Positions 7,848 through 13,409 of a stretch of DNA of 14,542 bases are shown one piece after another (the first letter of the stretch is position 1; each line of letters begins with the position of its first letter). Origin of the DNA: Bacteroidota bacterium (GTDB lineage: Bacteria > Bacteroidota > Bacteroidia > UBA8524); assembly GCA_003531115.1 (NCBI GenBank), contig DQHT01000012.1:26101-40642 (forward strand), read 5' to 3'. The position numbers and the translations under genes are program-made. The notes under the pieces were generated by a model. It did no database searches. It was not told the DNA's origin and was given only the letters and a program-made list of their open reading frames with translations.

Positions 7848-8256
7848 TGCGCAGGATATAATTCATCTCGTAAATATCGGTGCTGTTCAGTTCGAGGGTA
7901 CCGGTAACTTCAAGGCGGGTGTCGGTTTTGAATTTTTCGCCTTTGTTTTTGAACTTGAGTGCCATCACCGATTCCGGACCGGCACCTCCGCAAAAGAAAC
8001 AGGCAGAGTAAGGGAACGCGGAGAGCACATAATTATTTTCATTGTAGTCGATCGGGATCACATAGCCGCTAATCCTGATCTCCTTACCTTCCAGATTTTT
8101 AACACTTTGTCCGAATTCGGGATAGAGCACATACATGCCTTCCTGTTCGTCCCATTTTTTTTCGAACTTCACGTCGCCCAAAGTTTTCCAGCTTACCTCA
8201 ATGGGGGCGAGCAGGGCAGGGGCAAAAAAGAAAAGAGTAAGCAATACTGTTTTCAT
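7828..8256 (-). CDS. DUF3299-like exported protein (zinc-locus type)
   Basis: A 142-residue protein starting MKTVLLTLFFFAPALLAP, a signal peptide. The frame stays open to a TTG at 8265, but that TTG is the end of a TATCTTTG promoter element, so the ATG at 8256 is chosen. The mature part reads VSWKTLGDVKFEKKW, then a beta domain GKEIRISGYVIPI, then a FPYSACFFCGGAG segment with a CxxC. These match the layout of DUF3299 proteins, which accompany zinc-responsive ABC loci (Vibrio zrg, Pseudomonas PA4066). The CxxC could bind metal. It follows the permease gene by 20 bases and overlaps the DUF6702 gene by 20. Family assignment is from recalled motifs, not a profile search. Confidence 0.72.
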   Translation of the reverse strand: MKTVLLTLFFFAPALLAPIEVSWKTLGDVKFEKKWDEQEGMYVLYPEFGQSVKNLEGKEIRISGYVIPIDYNENNYVLSAFPYSACFFCGGAGPESVMALKFKNKGEKFKTDTRLEVTGTLELNSTDIYEMNYILRNAEKVK

Positions 8257-8262
8257 GGAATA

Positions 8263-8291
8263 CAAAGATACAACCCTCAGGCTTTCTGCAA
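8263..8291 (-). promoter_or_regulatory. Internal promoter before the DUF3299-like gene
   Basis: On the minus strand TTG (8291-8289), 18 bases, then TATCTTTG (8270-8263), an exact TAnnTTTG -7 element. The ATG at 8256 begins 6 bases after it, so the transcript would be leaderless or nearly so. It lies just beyond the permease stop (8277) and could give extra expression of the downstream genes. Confidence 0.6.
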
Positions 8292-9482
8292 CAGATCGGA
8301 AATGCTGATGCGGTAAATCTTGCGGGTATTCACCAGCACAGCCAAAAATGCGACCAAAAGTGGAAGCAGGAGCAATTGGGCATCAAAAATCCCGAAAGTT
8401 TCCGTGTCGAAACGGTAGGCCAATCCATATCCCAATTCCGATGAAAAATTAGCCAGGAACCAGCGTCCTGCAAATTCTCCAAGCAGGTAGGCAAGGAGCA
8501 CCGTCATGCTCAATTCCAGAAAGAGCATGGCCAGCAGTTTAAGACGCCCAAAACCCATACTTCGAAGGAGGGCCAATTCCGTTTTCCTTTCTTCCAGGCC
8601 CATCCATACCTGAACAAGCATGCTGAATAGAGCGAGAAGCAAAAGTGCATACCCAACCAGTTTCAGGGTATCTGAACCCTGGTTCAACATAAAACTCAGC
8701 CGATTGATCTCAATAGCCGGAGCCGCTGCCTGCATCGAGGTATTTTCATTGATCATCCTTGGCAAACGCATCGCCGCCATTTTGTTCTTATACCGGATCA
8801 ACAAAGCTGTAATTTCTTGTCCATGGTCTATGGTCCATGGTCCATGGTCCAAAGTATCGCTAGCCGCGTGTTCCTCTCCGTGAACTGCCCACACACTCGA
8901 GATCGAACACAAAATAAGCTGATCCACCACCGTCCCGCTCGGAGCCAAAATCCCCGTAACCACGTATTCACCATGGCCTGCTTCCGCCTCTCCATCACCA
9001 TGTTGCCCGCTAAAGGTGTCGCCAATTTTTAAGTTGAGTGTTTTAGCCACTTCAGCTCCGAGGCAGGTTTCTCCTGTTTTTTTCCAAAGCTCTCCCTCCT
9101 GGAGGCTCACGCCATACCAATCGAGGTAGGCATGGCTGGTTCCCAGTATCCGAAATTCCTGGCAATAATCACCATAGGCAAGGGGGACAGCCTCCTTTAC
9201 CATGGGATGTTTGGAAAGGCGCAGGGCTTCTGAATAGGGAATATTTCCCGTTGGGGCATCGATATGGTAAATGGAGGCAAGGATAAGCTGCAGCGGACTT
9301 CCCTTTGCACCAACCACCAGATCGATCGAAGCGAGGTTTTTCTGCAATTTGTCTTCTCCCTGCACCTGAACTTCTCTCACTGTCCATAACATTGCAATGC
9401 CCAGGGCGATGAGCAGGATGGTGATAAACTGCGTCATCCAGCGGTAATGGATATTTTTGAGGGCCAACAGGAAAATATTCAT
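8277..9482 (-). CDS. FtsX-like ABC transporter permease (MacB/LolC-type), probable zinc system
   Basis: A 401-residue membrane protein with one N-terminal helix (about 18-36), a large extracytoplasmic domain (about 40-265) and three C-terminal helices (about 272-295, 315-345, 365-385). This is the FtsX/LolC/MacB-type topology. The cytoplasmic loop EERKTELALLRSMGFGR after the second helix is the classic coupling motif. The extracytoplasmic loop near 158-222 is rich in His, Glu and Asp (GQHGDGEAEAGHGE; HGEEH), and residues 212-222 (DHGPWTIDHGQ) are encoded by a 7-bp repeat array. The start codon overlaps the ATPase stop (ATGA), so both are made together. With the ATPase and DUF3299 gene it matches the core of Zur-regulated zinc loci in Gammaproteobacteria; substrate is inferred. 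Confidence 0.85.
   Translation of the reverse strand: MNIFLLALKNIHYRWMTQFITILLIALGIAMLWTVREVQVQGEDKLQKNLASIDLVVGAKGSPLQLILASIYHIDAPTGNIPYSEALRLSKHPMVKEAVPLAYGDYCQEFRILGTSHAYLDWYGVSLQEGELWKKTGETCLGAEVAKTLNLKIGDTFSGQHGDGEAEAGHGEYVVTGILAPSGTVVDQLILCSISSVWAVHGEEHAASDTLDHGPWTIDHGQEITALLIRYKNKMAAMRLPRMINENTSMQAAAPAIEINRLSFMLNQGSDTLKLVGYALLLLALFSMLVQVWMGLEERKTELALLRSMGFGRLKLLAMLFLELSMTVLLAYLLGEFAGRWFLANFSSELGYGLAYRFDTETFGIFDAQLLLLPLLVAFLAVLVNTRKIYRISISDLLQKA
8821..8848. repeat. Heptamer array inside the permease gene
   Basis: Four 7-bp units (CCATGGT, CTATGGT, CCATGGT, CCATGGT) plus a degenerate fifth (CCAAAGT). They share a 22-base identical stretch with the right half of the array at 6624-6645. 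Although 28 bases is not a multiple of three, the permease frame stays open through it. Confidence 0.9.
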
Positions 9483-10102
9483 CGTTCTATCCTCCTTTCA
9501 AATTGGTCTTTGATGCGCTGGTCATGGGTCACCACAATAAGGCTGCTTCCGGCAAGGCTACATTGGGTTTTTAACAGATGGATGAGTTTTTCGCAGTTGG
9601 TATCGTCCAGACTGGAGCTTGGTTCATCGGCCAGAATCAGATCGGGTTGGGGAAGAACAGCCCGAAGTACCGACAGGCGTTGCCGTTCACCCTGACTCAG
9701 TTGTTGCGGACGTTTTTTGAGCAAAGCCGCGAGTCCGAGTTGTTCGGAAAGTTCTTGAGCCCTTTCTTTTGGAAAAGCCAGGCCCTGTGAAAAAGGCAAC
9801 TGAATATTTTCCCAGGCATTGAGGGAAGGGATAAAGGAATGATCCTGAAAGACAAAGCCGATATGCCGGGCGCGAAACCGGTCGCGTAGGTTTTGGCTCA
9901 TGGAGAAAAGGGCATTGTTACCGATCTTCACTTCTCCCTGTTGCGGTTCACGGAGTCCGGAGAGGAGCTGCAGCCAGGTACTTTTCCCCGAACCGGAGGC
10001 ACCCAAAACAAGGAGGGATTCCCCCTTTTCCAGGGCAAATGCCGGGAAATTAAATTCGGGCCCACGGGGATACGAAAAAAGAAGTGAATCGCTTTGGATC
10101 AT
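9479..10102 (-). CDS. ABC transporter ATP-binding protein (LolD/MacB-like)
   Basis: A 207-residue ATPase with Walker A GASGSGKST (34-42), Q-loop Gln86, signature LSQGERQ (135-141), Walker B LILADEP (155-161) and H-loop His193. It drives the permease encoded immediately downstream, with which it overlaps by four bases. The frame extends to a TTG at 10111, but that codon is inside the GCAAC-GTTGC palindrome; the ATG at 10102 gives a normal family N-terminus (MIQSDSLLFSYPRG). It is transcribed divergently from the MerC-domain gene, with only 56 bases between starts. LolD-like sequence alone would also fit lipoprotein release or an exporter; the downstream DUF3299 gene and the operator argue for the zinc-type system. 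Confidence 0.88.
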   Translation of the reverse strand: MIQSDSLLFSYPRGPEFNFPAFALEKGESLLVLGASGSGKSTWLQLLSGLREPQQGEVKIGNNALFSMSQNLRDRFRARHIGFVFQDHSFIPSLNAWENIQLPFSQGLAFPKERAQELSEQLGLAALLKKRPQQLSQGERQRLSVLRAVLPQPDLILADEPSSSLDDTNCEKLIHLLKTQCSLAGSSLIVVTHDQRIKDQFERRIER

Positions 10103-10107
10103 AAAAC

Positions 10108-10120
10108 GCAACTATGTTGC
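10108..10120. promoter_or_regulatory. Putative Zur/Fur-type operator between divergent genes
   Basis: A perfect inverted repeat with arms GCAAC and GTTGC around TAT. It lies 5 bases upstream of the ATPase start and overlaps the -33 TTG of the MerC promoter, so one bound dimer could repress both directions. The form resembles GCAAC/GTTGC-containing Fur-family zinc boxes. No regulator gene is in the window. Confidence 0.5.
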
Positions 10121-10147
10121 ATGAAATTAGAATCTGATTTATCTTTG
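10117..10147 (+). promoter_or_regulatory. Promoter of the MerC-domain gene
   Basis: TTG (10117-10119), 20 bases, then TATCTTTG (10140-10147), an exact TAnnTTTG element. The ATG at 10159 is 11 bases further. The -33 box overlaps the palindrome at 10108-10120. Confidence 0.65.
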
Positions 10148-10158
10148 TGGATTCAAAA

Positions 10159-10533
10159 ATGCATCATCCCGCCCACAATCCGAAATCCGATATTTTAGGC
10201 ATGATCAGTTCAGGCCTTTGCCTCATTCACTGTTTGGCTGGTCCCGTGCTGGTATTGCTGGGCTATACTTTTATCGAACCCGACGGCTGGCATTTGTGGG
10301 ATATCCTTTTCCTGATTATCAGTGGTTGGGCCGTCTATACCGTAACCAAGGGCCATAGTATGCAGTGGATTAAATGGGGCTTGTATTCATCTATCGCTCT
10401 ACTTTCCATATCGATCTTATTTAGCCACGATAGTTCCTTTTTTACGTTTACCTCCTGGTTGGCGGCTGCTTCGTTAGTGGTATTTCATTATTTGAACCTC
10501 AGGCATATTCGGAGCTGCAAGGTTAAAGGGTAA
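10159..10533 (+). CDS. MerC-domain membrane protein
   Basis: A 124-residue protein. Helix 1 contains ISSGLCLIHCLAGPVL with Cys21 and Cys25 (CxxxC), the hallmark of MerC-domain proteins. Three more hydrophobic segments (about 47-62, 72-88, 96-112) give the four-helix layout. The N-terminus is His-rich (MHHPAHN) and the C-terminus has a further Cys. The frame is open from a GTG at 10147, but that base triplet overlaps the -7 element, so the ATG at 10159 is preferred. Classical MerC takes up Hg2+, but no mer genes are here. In Bacteroidota these proteins often occur alone near Fur-family regulation, and the shared operator suggests zinc or another transition metal. Substrate remains unproven. 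Confidence 0.82.
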   Translation: MHHPAHNPKSDILGMISSGLCLIHCLAGPVLVLLGYTFIEPDGWHLWDILFLIISGWAVYTVTKGHSMQWIKWGLYSSIALLSISILFSHDSSFFTFTSWLAAASLVVFHYLNLRHIRSCKVKG

Positions 10534-10555
10534 GTTTCATTTCAATAAATGATAA

Positions 10556-10587
10556 TTTGTTTTCTATTAGAAAACTTTTTATCTTTG
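10556..10587 (+). promoter_or_regulatory. Promoter and operator of higBA
   Basis: TTTG (10556-10559), 20 bases, TATCTTTG (10580-10587): an exact Bacteroidota promoter. Between the two boxes, at 10559-10575, is a perfect palindrome with arms GTTTTCT and AGAAAAC (spacer ATT), well placed for autorepression by HigA. The GTG start at 10592 follows the -7 box by only 4 bases. Confidence 0.72.
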
Positions 10588-10591
10588 TATT

Positions 10592-10903
10592 GTGTTCAAC
10601 ATCATCACGAGAAAGACACTGTTGGAATACGCAAAGCGCTATCCCATAGCAGCGAATGCCTTGTTTGAATGGTATCACGAATTGTCAAAATCAGAGTTTG
10701 CAAATTTCAATGAGCTCAAAGCAATATATGCAAATGCAAGTCTGGTGGGGGATAGTCGTGTTGTATTCAATGTGATGGGCAATCATTTTCGCCTTGTTGT
10801 TCGGATATCCTTTGAATACAAAGCCATTCAGGTAAAATGGTTTGGAACACATAAGGAATACGACAAGATTGATGTAACCACTGTTCAATTTAAAATTAAA
10901 TAG
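10592..10903 (+). CDS. higB: HigB-family type II toxin (mRNA interferase)
   Basis: A 103-residue protein of the HigB/RelE-like fold. The start FNIITRKTLLEYAKRYP and the core GDSRVVFNVMGNHFRLVVRI followed by VKWFGTHKEYDKID are the recognisable family segments, with HKEYDKI near the C-terminus as the usual end motif. Family toxins cleave mRNA on the ribosome. The GTG at 10592 is the start: it gives the family's normal N-terminus, and no ATG is close. Toxin first and antitoxin second, two bases apart, is the usual hig order. A promoter with a palindromic operator lies directly upstream. Length is normal and no lesions are seen, so the module looks intact. Confidence 0.9.
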   Translation: MFNIITRKTLLEYAKRYPIAANALFEWYHELSKSEFANFNELKAIYANASLVGDSRVVFNVMGNHFRLVVRISFEYKAIQVKWFGTHKEYDKIDVTTVQFKIK

Positions 10904-10905
10904 CC

Positions 10906-11262
10906 ATGGAACTCTCAGTCATAAAAACAGAAGAACAATATGAATCCTACCTAAACTGGGTTGATGGTCAATTGGATAAAAATCTCAACCCGCAATCGAA
11001 AGAAGGAAAAAAACTGGAAGTAGCCCTTTTAATCATCAAACAATACGAAGACGAGCATTACCCTGTTCCCTATCCTGACCCGATTGAAGCCATTAAGCTT
11101 AAAATGGAAGAGATGGGTGTCAAAAACAAAGATCTGGTTGGAAAAATTGGTTCCAAAGGCTATATCTCATCTATTCTGAATAAACGCAAACCACTTACTT
11201 TAGAAATAGCCAGAATCTTCCATAAAGAGCTTCACATTCCCGCAGAAATATTATTGGCTTAA
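10906..11262 (+). CDS. higA: HigA-family antitoxin, XRE-type HTH
   Basis: A 118-residue antitoxin. The N-terminal half (about 1-60, EEQYESYLNWVDGQLDKNL) is the acidic helical toxin-binding part. Residues about 62-112 form a helix-turn-helix (PIEAIKLKMEEMGVKNKDLVGKIG, then GYISSILNKRKPLTLEIA), ending HIPAEILLA as is common in the family. It neutralises HigB and represses the shared promoter, probably through the palindrome at 10559-10575. The ATG begins two bases after the higB stop. Confidence 0.92.
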   Translation: MELSVIKTEEQYESYLNWVDGQLDKNLNPQSKEGKKLEVALLIIKQYEDEHYPVPYPDPIEAIKLKMEEMGVKNKDLVGKIGSKGYISSILNKRKPLTLEIARIFHKELHIPAEILLA

Positions 11263-11305
11263 AATACCATCTTTCTCAGATTGGTTAAACCTTTGCCTAA
11301 ACCAA

Positions 11306-11339
11306 TTGTATCAAGTGTAAATTCTTTGGTTTAATTTTG
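11306..11339 (+). promoter_or_regulatory. Promoter of the 85-residue gene, with inverted repeat
   Basis: TTG (11306-11308), 23 bases, TAATTTTG (11332-11339), an exact TAnnTTTG. A 7-bp inverted repeat (ATTGGTT at 11280-11286 and AACCAAT at 11300-11306) overlaps the upstream edge. It may be an operator or a weak higA terminator; there is no U-tract. Confidence 0.45.
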
Positions 11340-11354
11340 GCTACTCATTCAATC

Positions 11355-11612
11355 ATGTCCTGCAGCTTTATTACGCCTGTCACCGAAGATATTAACGAAC
11401 TGTACAGGAAAGCCCTCCTGGAGATGGGGAATCATGACATTACCTTCGAGGGCAACGCAGAAGGAGGCGAATTTTCTGTTCGAACCGTAATCGGAGAAAT
11501 CCATGGGAGTTTTAAAGTTCACGGCCAGGTCATCCAGTGGCATTTTACCAAAAAGCCGATCTTTATTTCCTGTAAGAGAATTGAACACGCTTTTAAGAAG
11601 CATCTTTATTGA
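11355..11612 (+). CDS. Small protein of unknown function
   Basis: An 85-residue protein beginning MSCSFITPVTEDINELYRKA. I do not recognise it with certainty. It reads as a helix (DINELYRKALLEMG), then strands with GGEFSVRTVIGEIHGSFKVHG and VIQWHFTKKPIFISCKRIEHAFKKHL. The pattern 'G-I-x-G-S-hydrophobic ... KPxFxSxxxIE' is reminiscent of the small polyhydroxyalkanoate-granule-associated family, but this is a loose resemblance. The frame is open from a TTG at 11337, which is part of the -7 promoter element, so the ATG at 11355 is chosen. It stands alone after higBA and before the repeat-rich gap. Confidence 0.6.
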   Translation: MSCSFITPVTEDINELYRKALLEMGNHDITFEGNAEGGEFSVRTVIGEIHGSFKVHGQVIQWHFTKKPIFISCKRIEHAFKKHLY

Positions 11613-11681
11613 GTTTTGGGCCGCGCCCGCCGAAGCTTTTAGAGAAATATCGAATTATCGAAAACTCCGGAAAGCGAAGGC

Positions 11682-11709
11682 GGGTTACGGGTTTCGGGTT
11701 TCGGGTTCT
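11682..11709. repeat. Heptamer array, GGGTTnn units
   Basis: Four 7-bp units: GGGTTAC, GGGTTTC twice, GGGTTCT. Two looser units (GGGTTCG, GGAGTTC) occur at 11723-11736. Confidence 0.85.
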
Positions 11710-11764
11710 GGTTCAAAATAGAGGGTTCGGGAGTTCATTTTTTGTTGTTCCGCGCGAGTAGAAT

Positions 11765-11864
11765 CGGTTCGGTGGGACACCGAACCGCTATTGGGTTTTT
11801 GTTAGCAGGAAATAATTTTTAGGAAGCAAACATTCGTTTTGCGGTTCGGTGTCCCACCGAATCG
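11765..11864. repeat. Pair of REP-like hairpins in inverted orientation
   Basis: Hairpin 1 (11765-11787) has perfect 10-bp arms CGGTTCGGTG and CACCGAACCG around GGA. Hairpin 2 (11842-11864) has the same left arm, loop TCC, and one G-T wobble in the right arm. The two copies are reverse complements of each other (21 bp perfect, 11768-11788 versus 11841-11861), separated by 52 bases. This is the BIME-like layout of REP elements. Confidence 0.88.
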
Positions 11865-11929
11865 CACCCTTCCGCGAAGAAAAAGATGCATTGAGCTAGG
11901 ACCAAATTTCTGGTAAACCTGTTGCCAAG

Positions 11930-11965
11930 CCCCATTAGGGGCGATATCTTAATAGAAAAAGCCAA
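11930..11965 (+). repeat. 36-bp dispersed repeat, copy 1
   Basis: A small stem CCCC-ATTA-GGGG followed by a conserved AT-rich tail (CGATATCTTAATAGAAAAA). 33 of 36 positions match the copy at 12150-12185. Confidence 0.85.
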
Positions 11966-12043
11966 CCCACCAGAAAACCGAAATCCTGTGTCAGATCTTT
12001 AGTAAACCCGAATCCCCACCGGGATTTCGGAAGGCGGGGTTTT

Positions 12044-12071
12044 GGGTTAGGTGTTATGGGTTATGGGTTCT
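12044..12071. repeat. Heptamer array, GGGTTAT-type units
   Basis: Four 7-bp units: GGGTTAG, GTGTTAT, GGGTTAT, GGGTTCT. It is the same unit family as 11682-11709; both arrays end in GGGTTCTGG. Confidence 0.82.
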
Positions 12072-12094
12072 GGAAGTGTCGTTTCGCTCCGGTA

Positions 12095-12129
12095 CAGGCA
12101 GCAGGCTACAGGGGTCAGGCAGCAGGCAT
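12095..12129. repeat. Heptamer array, CAGGnnn units
   Basis: Five 7-bp units: CAGGCAG, CAGGCTA, CAGGGGT, CAGGCAG, CAGGCAT. It begins 23 bases after the GGGTT array at 12044-12071. Confidence 0.85.
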
Positions 12130-12149
12130 TCCGTTTGAATTCAAACAAA

Positions 12150-12185
12150 CCCCTTTAGGGGTGATATATTAATAGAAAAAGCCAA
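12150..12185 (+). repeat. 36-bp dispersed repeat, copy 2
   Basis: Same element as 11930-11965 in the same orientation, with three substitutions (stem loop TTTA, then TG for CG, then ATATT for ATCTT). Confidence 0.85.
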
Positions 12186-12356
12186 TTCGGACCACTCTTT
12201 TTAAAAAGGGACAGGGATACAATTTATGCCGGGATTCCAAATGTTTCAGACCCTGCACTGGTGGAGTGGGTTACCCAATACGTCTTGAAAAAGAAAGCGG
12301 TTACGTCTATGTAAGCCGAAAAAATTCTAGACCTGTTTTTATTTCTTGTATGATTG

Positions 12357-12515
12357 ATGAAGAGGGAAAAAGCTTTTGAAAAATCACATCATGAATTTCA
12401 GAAAATACTCCCGATATCTAAGCTGGATATGCTAGTCCTTTTCCGCTCCACGGATATCGACAATATCAGAAACCCCAAACATTTTGTAAATTTGAAAGAA
12501 GGAAATGTGCCATGA
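12357..12515 (+). CDS. Small ORF coupled to the downstream antitoxin gene
   Basis: A 52-codon frame starting ATG at 12357 (MKREKAFEKSHHEF) and ending in TGA at 12513-12515. The stop overlaps the next ATG as ATGA, the usual sign of translational coupling. The C-terminal half (DMLVLFRSTDIDNIRNPKHF) has normal amino-acid composition. I do not recognise a family. It could be a genuine small partner protein or the surviving 3' end of a longer gene whose earlier parts lie, frameshifted, at 12164-12356. Confidence 0.4.
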   Translation: MKREKAFEKSHHEFQKILPISKLDMLVLFRSTDIDNIRNPKHFVNLKEGNVP

Positions 12516-12733
12516 AAGTAGAATTGGAACAATTGGAACTGGCTAAAATGCTCTTGGAAATTCGGGATAAAGTGACGCTGGGTAAGGTTAAAGACGTTCT
12601 TTTGTCTGCTCATGAAGAGGGAAGGATCAGCCTGAAAAAATACAATGAAGAATTGGAAATGGCCGAAAAACGCATCGATTCTGGTTACTACACGACTCAG
12701 GAGAATGTGGAATCCGAAGCCAAAGAATGGTGA
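12512..12733 (+). CDS. Small antitoxin-like protein, apparently orphan
   Basis: A 73-residue, strongly charged protein. Residues 1-32 form a helix (VELEQLELAKMLLEIRDKVTLGKVKDVL). The C-terminus (YNEELEMAEKRIDSGYYTTQENVESEAKEW) is the 'E-x-A-x-x-R-I-x-x-G-x-x-x-T-x-E-x-V-x-x-x-A-K-x-W' pattern common in Bacteroidota antitoxins paired with RelE/ParE toxins. Such toxin genes normally start right at the antitoxin stop. Here an ATG at 12727 opens MVKK, a normal toxin opening, but the frame then loses any RelE character and runs antisense into the convergent nucleotidyltransferase gene. The toxin therefore seems lost. It overlaps the 52-codon ORF upstream by four bases. Confidence 0.65.
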   Translation: MKVELEQLELAKMLLEIRDKVTLGKVKDVLLSAHEEGRISLKKYNEELEMAEKRIDSGYYTTQENVESEAKEW

Positions 12734-12744
12734 AGAAACACACC

Positions 12745-13403
12745 TCAGCTAAGACTGATGTACCTAACCACAGCCTCTTCAATATCTTCCTTAATAAACT
12801 CCCAGTATTTACCGCGAAGACAAATTGGATCAAAATCATAATCGGCATTTGAAAAGGAAGTAAGATTTTTCAGGATGAGGTCTTTGTTGTGATTGTATTC
12901 ATAGCGCTCGTAATGAAGGTCCAACATTTTTTGAATAGAAAAGGAGGGTAATAATTCATGGATGTCCCAATAGTCCTTTTTGCGGCCGCCACGCTGAATA
13001 ACGTCTAATTTCATCGCAACGATTTCTTCCGAACTTGCCATTCTGATTGTATCCTCAACCAATACAGGTCTTATGAATGGATCAGTATAATAGACGTCGA
13101 GTTTAACGGAATTATCTTTTACCATTCCGATCAGATAAGATTTCCCGAATGCAGTAAGTGCGTTTGCAAAATGATCTTTGAAGGGAAAGGTCTCTTCCAG
13201 GTACCTGTCTATCTTATCAAAGTCAATTGATCCATAAGGTGCATCGCTAAAAAGGTCAATGTCAATGGAAGATCGATGACCCAATTGAAGGCTTAAAGCA
13301 GTTCCCCAACCAAACGGAAGCTGGCAAATTCCTGTGCTGACATAAGGGTAAGCAAGCTTTCCTTTAATAAAGAATTTACCGTAGAATAGTACAATCTGCC
13401 CAT
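12745..13403 (-). pseudogene. AbiEii/AbiGii-type nucleotidyltransferase toxin, frameshifted
   Basis: Minus-strand gene in two frames. From ATG 13403 (6 bases after the XRE-DUF6922 stop) 33 codons read MGRLYYSTVNSLLKESLL then ASFRLVG, the normal family N-terminus. After the CCCC at 13304-13307 the frame must move by one base to continue TALSLQLGHRSSIDIDLFSD. Adding one G restores FRLVGGTALSLQLGHR and a 219-residue protein. The nucleotidyltransferase motifs are otherwise intact: Gly-Gly-Thr (33-35), Asp48/Asp50, VKLDVYY, and AMKLDVIQRGGRKKDYWDIHEL. In type IV systems such enzymes modify tRNA or other targets and are held off by the partner. Either a real inactivating deletion or a sequencing error in a G run explains the lesion. 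Confidence 0.82.
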
Positions 13404-13409
13404 CGATTA

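Larger units (their letters stand above)
11613..12356. other. Repeat-rich intergenic region, 744 bp
   Basis: No convincing gene. It contains two GGGTTnn heptamer arrays, a CAGGnnn heptamer array, two REP-like hairpins and two copies of a 36-bp repeat, all listed separately. A further imperfect hairpin lies near 12008-12030 (CCGAAtccc and gggatTTCGG). At 12164-12314 a frame without ATG is open (contains GIPNVSDPALVEWVTQYVL), followed in a second frame by SGYVYVSRKNSRPVFISC. These may be remnants of a frameshifted gene leading into the small ORF at 12357, but no family is recognised. Confidence 0.6.

Noticed and set aside
7801..8316. Open frame of 171 codons on the + strand
   Set aside because: Antisense to the DUF6702 and DUF3299-like genes, whose signal peptides and family motifs are clear. 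No recognisable protein features.
9479..9482. LolCDE lipoprotein-release system
   Set aside because: The ATPase and permease are of that superfamily, but the DUF3299-like partner and the divergent palindrome fit the zinc-type loci better. Not fully excluded.
10159..10533. Mercury-resistance operon
   Set aside because: Only the MerC-like domain is present. No merR, merA, merP or merT, and the neighbours and operator suggest another metal.
11682..12185. Repeat cluster as a possible CRISPR array
   Set aside because: Repeats are short, of several kinds, and either directly tandem (period 7) or only two copies. There are no regular unique spacers and no cas genes.
13284..13284. TTG as start of the nucleotidyltransferase
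   Set aside because: It would cut off the Gly-Gly motif and N-terminus. The missing part is found intact in the neighbouring frame from ATG 13403.
13302..13310. Programmed -1 ribosomal frameshift to join the two nucleotidyltransferase frames
   Set aside because: The zero-frame codons GTT GGG do not re-pair after slipping back one base (GGT TGG), so it is not a standard slippery heptamer. A base loss or sequencing error is simpler.
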